From assembly GCA_035235625.1 (NCBI GenBank), contig CP141140.1:65488782-65552781 (forward strand): a DNA stretch of 64,000 nt, read 5' to 3'. Source of the stretch: Saururus chinensis (taxonomy: Eukaryota > Streptophyta > Magnoliopsida > Piperales > Saururaceae). The notes below the pieces were generated by a model. That model was given only the letters and a program-made list of their open reading frames with translations. It had not been told where the DNA came from and searched no databases. This document shows positions 34,951-57,923 of this stretch, in pieces (the stretch's first letter is position 1; every line of letters starts with the position of its first letter). The translations under genes were made by a program, and so were the position numbers.

Positions 34951-36657
34951 AGTTTCTCTGTGACGTTTCCCCTATTTCCATTCAATTTCTTCTTGACGTC
35001 CTTCGATTGTCTTGAGACATCTCTTCTATTATTTTCTTACTTGCATTGTGGAAGGTTTAATTTCATGCGGTAACTTTCATAGTGAGCGCTGGAAACATTA
35101 CCCTTTTTTTTTCCTTTACTAATAGTGGAGCTGATAAAGTAAAAATAGTTATGTTGATTTTTAAGGAAGATTTAGAAATATAAGGATGCTAATGCTCTTT
35201 TTCTTTTAAAGGATAATATGCTAAACAAATGGCCTGGATCAAAGTGTGTTTGTCCAAGCCAGCACACCAGATTTTTCTAAGAATGTGTTATTGGTTTCAG
35301 TCCTCATGCTTTGCAGTTGTTTTGATTCTTCAAGACTGCGATCACTTCCACATGAAGTGCATAAAAATTGCTTTATCTACCTTATAGAAGTATCAATTGA
35401 GTTTTATTGTATGTGATTGTGGATTTGAAATGATGCCCATGCTACAGCCAGTAGTTCTCTGCTTCAGTCATGGCAGAATATCATCAGCTTTGCCTGTCTC
35501 TAACCAAGTGACCAGGTGAAATATTCTGACTTGGTGATTTTGTGTGTTCTTTAGTATGTCTTTTCATTACAGACATGGAAAGGCATATCTCTTCAACAAG
35601 GTGTAAGTTGTTTTATTTTCTCAATCTCCTTAATGAGCTCAATTTTTTGTAATTTGATGATTTATTGCTTGAAGAATGTTTGTCAAGGCCTCAATTCCCT
35701 TGATAAGCTCAACATGCTCTTAACGAAAGGGTTCACTCGTGTTGTATTGTCAAAGGTAAAATTTCTTTAGCACAAAGAAACTGATGCACCAAAGTTTTCC
35801 ATTAGAGACTTCATATCCAACAATACTGAAAGAGCAAGCCCCTGTTGAGGAGACTAAAGACCTTCATTGTCAAAATAGCGCAAGCGTAAAGTTGTAGCCT
35901 CTTTAGCCAGTTTGGCCATGTTATGCAAACACACCTTTGCCCAAAAGTGGGGTTATCAGCATCTTCACTACAGAAAGAGAAACAAGATGGATGGTTGGAA
36001 ACTCAGAGCTCTGATCTAGGAGGGACGAAAGAGAAGGACTGCCTGTATCCATGCAAGTACAATGCTCGTCCCTCTTATAGGCAGACACCATAAAGATTAA
36101 CAAATTATGGCAGTATTGTGTTTGTTAACAAATTACAACTTCTCATGTGATACTAAGCTTTCAAAGGAGTTTAATAATGATATATTATTAATTACAATAT
36201 TTTTTTGTGTATTAAATATTCTGTGCCCAATTTAATGCGTACTAAACATATTATCTAGCATATACCGTATCCATAATCATTAATCCTCTCATGGATATCA
36301 ATATGGCCTTCTATGATTAGAATATACTTCAACATTAAAATCAAAATTAATTGTTTTTTTTCTTTACATGAAAGGATCTTCTTCAAGAACAAATACAGTC
36401 CAAAATTTTGAAAAGAAAACAATTTCCCTCATAAACAAGCACCTGTAAAACTTCTATATGATGTTTCCTGGCCAGAACCATCATTGATAGGATGTCACTC
36501 CACCATTCGTATATTGAAAGCAATAAACTCAACAATAAAAATATTACGAATCTTCCCTTCTTATTGTCATCGAGCAAGTTCAATCTCTGAGTTGCCAATG
36601 ACGAAAGGCATTTCATGTAGGACTGACCAACTACAGAGCTATTACACATTCTATATC
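34951..36657. other. Intergenic DNA and gyrase 3' flank
   Basis: No gene supported. A short stretch at about 35670-35755 reads GLNSLDKLNMLLTKGFTRVV before a GT and might be another degraded exon, but I do not recognise it. The section near 36657 would hold the 3' UTR of the minus-strand gyrase gene. Confidence 0.45.
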
Positions 36658-48134
<11,477 letters not shown>

Positions 48135-48377
48135 AGTCGGACGGGGAAGGCCCGCGATTGTCTCCGTTCTCTCCGCCGGGGGCAGTGGCGGCGGTGGCGG
48201 AGGGTGTCGGAAGGAGAGAGGAAAAATGTCCGTTTATCTAAGCTAGCTTTTCTCTCTCTTTTCCCTCCCTCCTCAAATCGAGAAGTAAAATTACCAAAGT
48301 ACCCCCCCCCCCCCCCCCCCACTTCCCGGCCAATTCCAATGGAGTGGATCCGTCTTTCCCGACTCCCATTGGGCCCC
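48135..48377 (-). promoter_or_regulatory. Gyrase B 5' flank
   Basis: 243 bp between the gyrase start codon and the left LTR. It holds a GGC/CGG-rich leader, a pyrimidine-rich CTCTCTTTTCCCTCCC stretch and a run of about 18 C at 48303-48320. The retrotransposon removed the rest of the original upstream region to beyond 54648. Confidence 0.5.
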
Positions 48378-49188
48378 TATTAGCTCCTTTACTTTTTGCT
48401 TATATAAGGGGGCGGCTACGCCTTATATTTGATAGCGGATAGCTAAGTTAGTTTGGGCGACGAACAGCCTAAATAGCCCTTTACGTATAGATGGATGCTT
48501 GGACAGCGTAAGAGCAGTTCTGGATGTGCACTCGCCTTGCGGAGCAGGCTGAGGCAGAGTCCCTGCGCGGGCAAGACTTTAAGTTACATGTTGGGCACCA
48601 CAACCCCTTAGGGATGGACTCCTAGGGGTGCTAGGACACAGGGAGGCAGCACAGCCCGACTCCTAGTACGGATAGGAGATGATGCACAGGTTTCTCTGAA
48701 TGGAAGAACTCTAGGGCAGCAGGGCGCTAGACTCCTAGCCGAACACAGATTCCTCACAGGTTTCCTATATTGTGTTAGGACACCCCATTGGGCTGGGAAG
48801 AGTTAGGACAGGGAGGGACTTTGTATACTTGGGCTGGGATTGTACTCCTAGTGCGATACGGACCAGCAGGGTTGTGTCTATATATAGGGAGAGGATAGGG
48901 GCGGCTATGGGGGACAAAAACTTGTAGAGGACGAACCAGAGTGAGTGTGAGAACTCTGCACAACGACTTGGTTGGTCAGCCCCGCCCCTCTCCCTGCCAT
49001 TGTAACCGACGGACTGCGTTATATAAGCATTAGGCAGAGCCCCTTTGTGCCAGAGACGGTTGTGTTGGCTGATTGCTCGTTCCCCTTGCACATACAAGAG
49101 GGGAGGTCGCTAGAGTAGGTTGTTGGCTGCGTGTTGCAGTCAGGCCATCACGGGTGTGGACGCTAGGCAAAGCTTTGCGCCTGTGACA
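48378..49188 (+). repeat. 5' LTR
   Basis: Starts TATTAGCTCC, where the 3' LTR has TGTTAGCCCC, and ends GCGCCTGTGACA. A TATATATA box lies near 48879. It aligns along its length with 53836-54648. Confidence 0.85.
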
Positions 49189-49293
49189 GTTAGTTCCATT
49201 GTCAGGATCCCAACGAACCAGGTACGTTTGTAGGGGATTTGGTGAGCCTAGAACCCAGGTTTCCTTGCTGATTCGGACAAACAAGGAGCCACC

Positions 49294-50372
49294 ATGACAG
49301 GCTCTATGCTCCAACGTTTGACAAACATGGAGGCAAAGTATGAAGCATTGAAGTTGGCTCCAAGTCCAGGTTGTGTTGCAATCTGTCCAGGATCCTATTG
49401 GGACTTTTGACCAGCGTCTCTCCTTGGTTGAGATAGGTGCCTATGCAGACAAGGCCGGAGAAGGCACTTCCGCAAGAGGTGCTGCCCGAGCCAGTACATT
49501 GGTTGTGGACATGATTGCTACTAAGGATTACTTGAAGGAGAAATTGAGGGATATGAGGACCAAAACTGAGGAGAAGGTGCAAGAGCTGATGGATAAAATA
49601 GCTCTCCTTGAGCGGGCTATTTTGAACTCAGCACCTTTAGGGACAGAGGCAAAACCTAGATCCAAGATGGGGCAATCCATGAAGAAAGCGAAGGTGCCTG
49701 GATCACGGAGTGCTAAGGATATCGAAAACTTCATTTGGGATATGGAGCAGTTCTTTGCGATCACCCATACCTTGGACGAGGAGAAGGTTATGGTGACGAG
49801 CTTGTATCTCTCAGGAGATACCAAGCTTTGGTGGCGAACCAGGCTGGAAGACGACGTTGCTGCTGGGCATCCCCCTATCCAAACCTGGGCGTTGATGAAG
49901 AAGAATTCAGGGAGCAGTTTCTCCCCATGAATACGGCGTGGGTTGCATGAGATTCTCTCAGGAAATTGAGGCAGACATGGATGGCCAGGGAGTATGTGAA
50001 ACAATTTCAGTCCCTCCTCTTGGACATCAAGCACATGACAGAGGAGGACAAGTTGTTCAATTTCCTGACCGGTCTCCAGAATTAGGCGCAGAACGAGTTG
50101 AGAAGGCATAACGTACGAGACCTCCCCTCAACCATCATAGTGGCTGAAAGGTTGATTGACTACAAGTCCGAACCAACCACACAGAAACGAGATAAAGGGG
50201 CCTCTTCCTCTAAGGGCGGTCGCAGACGGAACGGTGGGAATAGTGAGGCACACAGAAACGACTTTAAGGGGAAGCGCAGTGAGCAGGCTGAACCCAACAA
50301 ATCTAAGGGGATAGCTTGCTTCATCTGCCAAGGTCCTCACCGTGCCAAGGAGTGCCGAAGAGGGAGAAGCTG
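49294..50372 (+). pseudogene. Retrotransposon gag (broken)
   Basis: A start at 49294 leads into a short frame, then a +1 shift near 49375 enters the main gag frame (49373-49930). Its middle part matches plant gypsy gag (WDMEQFFA, LWWRTRLEDD). Further stops occur near 49948 and 50083. It ends with a CX2CX3HX4C zinc knuckle (CFICQGPHRAKEC) at about 50315-50355. Non-functional. Confidence 0.85.
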
Positions 50373-50375
50373 AAC

Positions 50376-53300
50376 GTTGTGGTTGTGAAGAATGACTCTT
50401 CTTCAGAAGAGGAGGTCACTGCCCATATGAACCCCATGAAGATTGTGAGCACTATCCAAAAGGAGAAATCAGAGCATGGTGGGCTGATATATGTTGAAGT
50501 CGTTCTGGACAAGCAGCCAATGCGGGCATTGGTTGACATAGATGCTTCCCACAACTTCCTTGTAGAGAAGTGCGTGAAAGCTTGGGCTCTGAAGACGGAT
50601 AAGGCTCAAGCCCGGATTAAGGCAGTGAACTCAGAGGCAGCCCCTGTTCTAGGAGTTGTCCATGACTTGCCTGTGCGGATTGGTAATTGGATGGGCAGAG
50701 TGAACTTCACTGTTGTTCCTTTGATGACTTCGAGTTGATCCTTGGGCTGGACTTCATGAGGTTGGTTAGGGTGTCCATGATGCCACACCTTAGGGGAATC
50801 CTCATCGGCGACGAGAGGATCCCTTGCTTTGTTGCTGAGAACAAAGGCAAGACAAAGGTGCAGGTTGTGTCTGCGCTTCAGCTGAAGAAAAGCCTTGAAC
50901 GGGGCCTAAGACCTACTTGGTCACAATGGTGGAAGCTAAGAACACAACCTTGAACGTTCCAGAGAAGGTGGAGAAGTTGCTAAGTGAGTTTGCGGACGTG
51001 ATGCCACCCGATTGCCGCAAACCCTCCCGCCATGACATGCTATGGATCATGCTATTGAGTTGATGTCAGCGGCTCGTTTTCCAGCCCGAGCCCCCTATCG
51101 TATGGCTCCACTAGAGTTAGCATAACTCAGAAAGCAGCTTGACGAGTTGTTGAAGGTGGGCTTTATCATACCATCTAAGGCTCCCTTTGGAGCCCCAATC
51201 CTCTTTCAGCGGAAGCAGGACGGTTCCTTACGTTTATGTGTGAATTATTGAGTGTTGAATCAGATCACTGCGAAGAACAAGTATCCAATCCCTCTCGTGG
51301 TTGACTTGTTCGACCACTTGGCGAAGGCTTCCTATTTCACCAAGCTGGATCTCAGGTCGGGTTATTGGCAGGTGCGCATTGTCATGGGCAACGAGGCAAA
51401 GACAGCAATGGTGACACACTATGGGTTGTTTGAGTTTCTGGTCATGCCCTTCGGCTTGACGAATGCACCAGCCACCTTTTGCACGCTAACGAATGATGTT
51501 TTTAGACCCTACTTGGACCGGTTTGTGGTCGTCTACCTTAATGACATCGTGGTATACAGCGCTTCCTTGGATGAGCATGGTGGCCATCTTAGGATTGTGC
51601 TGGAAAGGCTAAGGGAGCACAAGCTATTTCTGAAGCTTGTGAAGTGTCGCTTTGCACAGACAGAGATCGAGTTCCTTGGGCATTGCATAGCGGAGGGAAG
51701 AGTAAGGATGGATGGGCAGAAGGTTAGGGCCATTGCAGAGTGGCCAGTCCCGACTAAGGTAATAGAGCTGAGATCTTTCTTAGGACTTGCGAACTACTAC
51801 TGAAGATTCATCAGGAACTACTCGAAGAAGGTAGCAGTGTTGACCGATCTCCTGAAGAAAGACAGGTCTTGGTGCTGGGATGAGGCGTGTTAGGCAGCGT
51901 TTAAGCGGCTGAAGGATGTCATATCCTTTGAGCCTATGCTCAAACTTCTAGAGTTTGATGCGCCCTTTGAGGTGCAAACTAACGCTTCCGATCGGGCAAT
52001 TAGAAGTGTGCTGATCCAATCCAATCACCTTGTTGCATATGAGAGCCGCAAGCTCAATGAGACCGAACAGAGGTATTCAGTCCACGAGAAGGAGATGACT
52101 GTGGTCATCCACTGCCTTAGAACTTGGAGGCATTACTTGCTGGGAGCGAAGTTCATTGTCCAGACAGATAACGTAGCCACAAGCTACTTTACTATGCAGA
52201 AGAAACTTTCTCCCAAGTAGGCACGTTGGCAGGAATTTTTGGCTGAGTTCGATTTCGTATTGGAGTATAAGTCGGGCAAAGCCAATGTTGTGGCTGATGC
52301 CCTCAGTCGATGGACTAATTCGGAGGAAACGATGGCGGCATTGGTGCAGATTGCAGGGGATATGTTGGAATAGATACGGTAGGCCACGGAGAAAGATCAA
52401 GTATGCCTAAGGCTGATCGAATCCGTGAAGGATGGGTCTACACGGAGATTTTGGTTCGAGGAGGGGGTGTTGTATGCGAAAGGAGGACAATCTTACATCC
52501 CCTTGGCTGGCGGTTTGAGGTGCCGGTTGCTGAGAGAGACCCATTATTCTGCGTGGGCAGGTCACCCCGGGCAAGAGCGGACTCGTGCACTCTTGTCCCA
52601 GAATTACTTATGGCCGCGGATGCTGGAAGATGTTGAGCATTATGTGAGAACGTGTATGGTGTGCCAGCAGGACAAGACAGAGAGGTAGAAGGAAGTGGGC
52701 ATGTTGCAGCCCCTTCCCATCCCAGACTGACCTTGGGTCAGCTTGTCCATGGATTTTATAACCGGTTTGCCGATTGTGCAAGGATTCGGATTGATTGTGG
52801 TGATAGTAGACTGCTTCTCCAAGTATGAGATGTTCATTGCAGCCCCAAAAACTTGCAGCGCTGAGACGGCCATGGACTTGTTTTTCTGGAACGTTGTCAA
52901 GTATTAGGGACTGCCAGCGGACATCATAAGCAACAGAGACACTTGCTTCACGGGCATATTTTGGACGCAACTGTTCGAGATGTTAGGCACTCAGGTTAAC
53001 TTTTCGACCAGCAATCACCCTCAGACGGAGCAAGTAAATGCTATCTTGGAGGAGTATCTACGCCACTTTGTCACAACAAACTAGAAAAACTGGGTTGACT
53101 TGCTGGAGGTCGCTTAGTTTTGCTATAACCTACACACGAGCTCAACCACGGGTAGCAGTCCTTTTGAGTTGGCCATGGGCCAGCAACCTCTTACGCCAGC
53201 GGATGTGGCCTTGCAGCGAACAAGAGGCAGGTGTCCCACTGCCTATCACTTGGCAAGAGGGCGGACTGAGAGAATGGAGGAAGCATGTGACTGCTTGGCC

Positions 53301-53862
53301 AAGGCAGTCAAGCGGATGAAGAAGTATGCAAACAGAGATCGGAGACCTCTTGAGTTTCAGGTTGGGGACAAGGCTATGCTGAAACTTACTCCCCAACTTT
53401 GGAATAAGCTGCGAATGAAAGATGTGCACAAAGGGTTGATACAACGGTATGATGGGCCCTTTGAGGTGAAGCGACGAGTTGGTCAACTAGCATACCAACT
53501 CAAATTGCCTGAACACTTCAAGCTTCACCCTGTTTTCCATGTTAGTTTCCTTAAGCCATTTCATTCAGACTTAGAAGATTCCAGCAGAGGTACTTCGAAG
53601 AGAGCCCCACCTATGATAAGAACCTCTTTTGAAAAGGAGGTTGATGCTATCATTGACAGGAGAGTTGAAGGGACGAGCAAGAAGAACAGGAAGATCTTCT
53701 ACTTGGTTAAGTGGAAGGGTCTTCCGAAGTCAGAGAATAGCTGGGAGCGAGACATCGCTTTATGGCAGTTCGAAGACAAGGTTCGTGAGTACTTAGCTTC
53801 GACGAGGACGTTGAACGGATTGGTTGGGGGAGGCCTGTTAGCCCCTCCACTTTTTGCTTAGA
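50376..53862 (+). pseudogene. Retrotransposon pol with chromodomain (broken)
   Basis: Order: protease (about 50490-50740; active-site block reads DIDAS), reverse transcriptase (51000-51900; the YxDD block reads YLND), RNase H (51936-52300; block reads TNAS), integrase with HHCC zinc finger (52540-52670) and DDE core (52740-53110; the SDRD block reads SNRD), then a chromodomain (about 53635-53800; YLVKWKG, W, E). At least ten in-frame stops lie between 51129 and 53117. The element cannot encode its own enzymes. Confidence 0.9.
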
Positions 53863-54648
53863 CAATGGGGTGGCTACCCCCTATACTTGGCAGCGGACAA
53901 CCAAGTTGGCTTGGGCGACGGACAACCTAAGCAGCCCCTTGGGCACAGATGGATGCTTGGAGCAGCGTGGGAGAGGTTCCGGATGCGCACTCACCTTACG
54001 GAGCAGGCTGAGGTAGAGTCCCTGTGCGGGTAGAACTCTAAGTAGCGTGCTGGGCGCCACAACCTCTTAGGGACGGACTCCTAGGGGCGCTAGGACATAG
54101 GGAAGTAGCACAACCCAATTCCTAGTGCAAATAAGAGATGATGCACAGGTTTCCCCGGATGGAAGAACTCTAGAGGCAGCAGAGCGTTGGACTCCTAGCC
54201 GAACACGGATTTCTCACAGGTTTCCTATATTGTGTTGGGACGCCCCATTGGGCTGAGAAGAGTTGGGATAAGGAGAGACTCTGTATACTTGGGCTGGGAT
54301 TGTACTCCTAGTGTGATACGGACCAGCAGGGCTGTGTCTATATATAGGGAGAGGATAGGGGCGGCCATGGGGGACAAAAACTTGTAGAGGACGAACCAGA
54401 GAGAGTGTGAGAACTCTGCACAGCGATTTGGCTGGTTAGCCCCGCCCCTCTCCGTGCTGTTGTAACCGACAGATTGCATTATATAAGCATTGAGCGGAGC
54501 CCCTTTGTGCCAGAGACGGCCGTGTTGGCTGATTGCTTGTTCCCCTTGCGCATACGAGAGGGAAGATCGCTAGAGTAGGCTATTGACTGCGTGTTGCAGT
54601 CAGGCCATCACGAGTGTGAACGCTAGGCAAAGCTCCGCGCCTGTGACA
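53836..54648 (+). repeat. 3' LTR
   Basis: Starts TGTTAGCCCC and ends GCGCCTGTGACA. A TATATATA box lies near 54339. Confidence 0.85.
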
Positions 54649-55020
54649 GCCAACATGAATTTTTTTCTCTCCATCCAAAACGGGCCCTTTAAATGGCCCA
54701 CATCAAATGTATTGGGCCCGGCCCACATAGATCTCATGTTATTGGGCGGGGCCCACATTAAATGTATTGGGCTCGGCCCACGTACACCTCATGTTGACAT
54801 TGCTGTCAAGCCCAGAACTGGAGTAGAGAACTAAGCTCAGCTTCTGTTATTAAGCTCGCAGGACGCGCGCATTGATGGAGCGGACTTTTATGCGGGTTCC
54901 ACGAGTGGGCTCATGTGGGCCCCGATCCACTGCTGTGAGCGTTCTGCGAGCATTGTGTGCTGCGAGCGGCTGAAGCCCTACTCAAAGCCGAAAGGGCAAC
55001 GGAGGAAAAGGACGGATGAG
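54649..55020 (+). promoter_or_regulatory. mtACP promoter with clustered site II (TGGGCC/GGCCCA) motifs
   Basis: A two-copy repeat of about 55 bp (54697-54751 and 54752 on) carries GGCCCA and TGGGCC motifs, among them TTGGGCCCGGCCCA (54712-54725) and TTGGGCTCGGCCCA (54767-54780). Another GGGCC lies near 54915. Such site II elements bind TCP factors and are common upstream of plant genes for mitochondrial and ribosomal proteins. The cluster starts within 50 bp of the retrotransposon end. Confidence 0.65.
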
Positions 55021-57923
55021 ATGGCGCTGAGGGCGGCGATCCTGGGGCGGATCCGGATCCCGGTCGGGAGCCCGGTGGCGGCATTGGAGCGGAGCGGGTT
55101 CCTGGGCCGGAGGCTCCTGTCGTCGCACGGGGACGACCACCTGGACAAGGCGGCGGTGGTGGAGAGGGTCCTCGACGTCGTCAAAAGCTTCCCCAAGGTC
55201 GACCCTTCCAAGGTTGGTGCTCTATCTGTAAACCCCCTGCACCTCCTCTATCCCAGAACCCTAGTTCCGATTATTCGATTTACTGATTCCGAAAGAACGT
55301 TATACTGGATATAGCTTATTCAATTTGCCTAATTGTAGTACTTCTTTGTTAAAAGAGTAATTACTTAATGTTTCTGATCATTCGAAAGATTGATTTAATA
55401 TCATCGGAATGGAAATATAATCTTTCATGTCCATGTTGTTTATTAGTTTGGTAGGTGAACTTCTAGAGCCAATTTTATTGGAGTATATCGATGTCTTTGT
55501 AGTTTATGCTCTGGTTTTCCTGCCATTTTAAATGCTTGTGCCTAGTATGATGTAGATTATGTGAAAATGGGAGCATGAAAAGTCCTGCAGAAAGCTATGC
55601 TTAGCTCTGATAGTGGTGCCTTTGTTGAACTCGTTTCGCTTTGTAAGACAAAGATATGACACATTGTATTTAGTTATCACTTATTGCCTGCACAGTACGC
55701 ACCAATAATTCTTTAGGATCTGGTAGTAGGAACATATAATATAAACTATTACTTTCTATTTTTCCATATTAATATACTCCCTCTGTCCCATATTAATAGT
55801 GCCATTTGAAAAGAAAAGCGATATCTAAGAAATCAAATCCAATCCACTAACCTTTTCACTCAATCCACTAATCCTTTATAATCCATTTACTAATTATGAC
55901 TAAGAGAAGGATAACATGAAATAGGACTATTAATATGGGACCATAATTTCTTCAAATGGGATTATAAATATGGGACAGAGGGACTTAGTATAAAATTTAT
56001 AAATTAGAAGTGAGGCTTATGCCCTCACCATTTCAAGGCAAAACACCTCGAATTTATACATCCTTAACCAGAATCCTTATTAAACATCCTCTTTCCTTTA
56101 ATGTTCAATGAAATTTCTATACCTGGAGATGAATGGAAAAATGATTGTATATGATTGTTCAGTAAGTACTTTGTAGTTATTAATATCATAGAGTATGAAT
56201 TTTGTCACATTCGATGTCTAGCAACTTGTTGTATCTTGGGAAACCATGTTAACTATCATGTAGTCTGGTGTCTGTTTCCATCATTGTTAGGTCTGTTCCA
56301 TTTCATCCCCTTTTCTACAATAATTCGTCAGATAGTGTTTTTGTGGGTTTTAAGTTCTGATTTGCATATAATGTCATTTGTGCAACCCAAATTATTGTGC
56401 TTCCATCCCTAAAACTAGGGAGTCATTTGGATAGGGATGCCACTCAGGTCAGGTATATGGAAAACGGGACCCAACCCGACCCTAATGGGACGGTTTTGGG
56501 TTTCTAAATTCAACCCGAATCGCAATGCAGGTCAGGTTTGATTTTCAGGTGATCCAACTCGACTTAACCTGATTAAGGTTATAAATATAATTTTTTTAAG
56601 ATTTTTCTTTGTAAGGTCGGTTTGGGTTTCCAAATTCAACTATCGGATTCGGGTTTACCATTTTTTAAGTGGTATCGGATTCGGGTTTGGCAAAACCTGA
56701 CCCAGTGGCATCCCTACATTTGGATGCCACTTTCCCCCATGAGAAAGTGCTTTTAGTGCTGTTAAATGGCCTTTCTACTAATAATGGGTTTGGATGGGCC
56801 ATTTCAGCTTTAATTGTCCTTATTTTGGTGAAATGCTATTTAATGTCAATTATCCTTCAATTGACTCAAAGGGCAACTTTGGTTGGCATGTTGTGCGAGT
56901 GCAAAACATCACATCACAAAGAAAGGTACATTCAATTTCAACATCAACCCTCATGAGGAGGGTTGGAGAGAAGAGGCCCATTAAAGGCCTTTCTTTTGTT
57001 TTTCAAAGCGTTTCTAAACAGGACCAAAATGTCATTTCTCCTCATAAGGGTTCTCTGAAAAAGGACCTTTCTGATTTTAATAATATGAAACCATATGTCA
57101 ACCCTCATCTCAATCAGTCACTTCCACATATGGTTGGGTTTTTTTGTCATTTACACAAAAAGTAAAAGTCATCTTAAAAGCACATTTTCTTTCGAAATCA
57201 TAAAGAAAAAAAAACCAAACATGACCTCATATAGGAAAATCATTGAAAGGAGAAGTAGTCATTTAAAGGCTTAATTATCTTTGCAATTTGATGTGCTTCA
57301 CATCACAAGTTTAATTGAGGTGTTGTTGTTTGCAAAATTTATAAACTTGTGACGACTCCTTTGTTTACTTTGTGTCTTTCTTCCTTTGAGATAGTCCTTA
57401 TGTATATGGTTCATTCTTTTTCAGATTTTTGGTTTGGTTGTCTTCCGGTAAGTTTTAGGTGAAAATAAAAAATCATTTCCCAAGTTCGTTAGTTCATTCA
57501 ATAAGTGTTGTGATTAATTAACTCTTGATTTGACTTTCTTCTTTTTTCATTATCCTGTTTTAGTGAGCTTGCCCTTGGTGTAATTTGTCTCGTTTCTTTT
57601 TTAAGATTTATACGTCTTACTGCTACAAGTACCCTTTCCCTTTGATTTGTGGCAAAACCATAACAAGATGATTTTTGTTTACTGAATTTTGCCGTGCGTT
57701 GTATATATATGCTCCAATTTTTACAGCAGCACCGGTTTTGTTGCAGGTGACACCTGATGTCCATTTCCAGAAGGATTTAGGATTGGACAGTTTGGATAAT
57801 GTTGAAATCGTAATGGCACTAGAAGAGGAGTTTAAGCTGGAGATCCCCGATAAGGAAGCCGATCAGATTGATTCCTGCAGCCTTGCTATTGAGTATATTT
57901 CAAATCACCCAATGGCTAGTTGA
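55021..57923 (+). CDS. mtACP: Mitochondrial acyl carrier protein
   Basis: Two exons, 55021-55212 and 57747-57923, make 122 aa. Residues 1 to about 37 form an Arg/Ala-rich mitochondrial presequence (RRLLSS near its end). The ACP domain follows, with the DSLD motif; Ser79 is the expected 4'-phosphopantetheine site. The C-terminus has the acidic EEEF and PDKEAD helices. It carries acyl chains in mitochondrial fatty-acid synthesis, which supplies octanoate for lipoate, and the family is also found with respiratory complex I. Length equals the usual 120-126 aa of plant mtACPs. The start is the ATG after a GGATGAG context. The 2.5-kb intron holds two MITEs. Confidence 0.95.
55777..55984. mobile_element. 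Stowaway MITE in the mtACP intron
   Basis: CTCCCTCTGTCCCATATTAA at the left and TATGGGACAGAGGGAC at the right form nearly perfect inverted ends, with TA on both sides. 208 bp, no coding. Confidence 0.9.
56433..56716. mobile_element. hAT-type MITE in the mtACP intron
   Basis: Inverted ends TAGGGATGCCACT and AGTGGCATCCCTA are flanked by the perfect 8-bp target duplication CATTTGGA (56425-56432 and 56717-56724). 284 bp; the interior is rich in CGGGTTT and CAACCCGA motifs. Confidence 0.93.

Larger units (their letters stand above)
48378..54648 (+). mobile_element. Decayed Ty3/gypsy chromovirus LTR retrotransposon
   Basis: Two LTRs (48378-49188 and 53836-54648, 811 and 813 bp) enclose gag, protease, reverse transcriptase, RNase H, integrase and a C-terminal chromodomain in the order typical of chromoviruses. 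The LTRs are close copies with mostly transition differences, so the insertion is not recent. All coding parts carry stops. No clear 5-bp target duplication was found (GCCCC left, GCCAA right), so the LTR ends may be off by a few bases or have mutated. It separates the divergent gyrase B and mtACP genes. Confidence 0.92.

Noticed and set aside
48378-54648. Reading the Ty3/gypsy element as an active retrotransposon
   Set aside because: All enzyme domains have changed catalytic residues and multiple stops, and gag is frameshifted.
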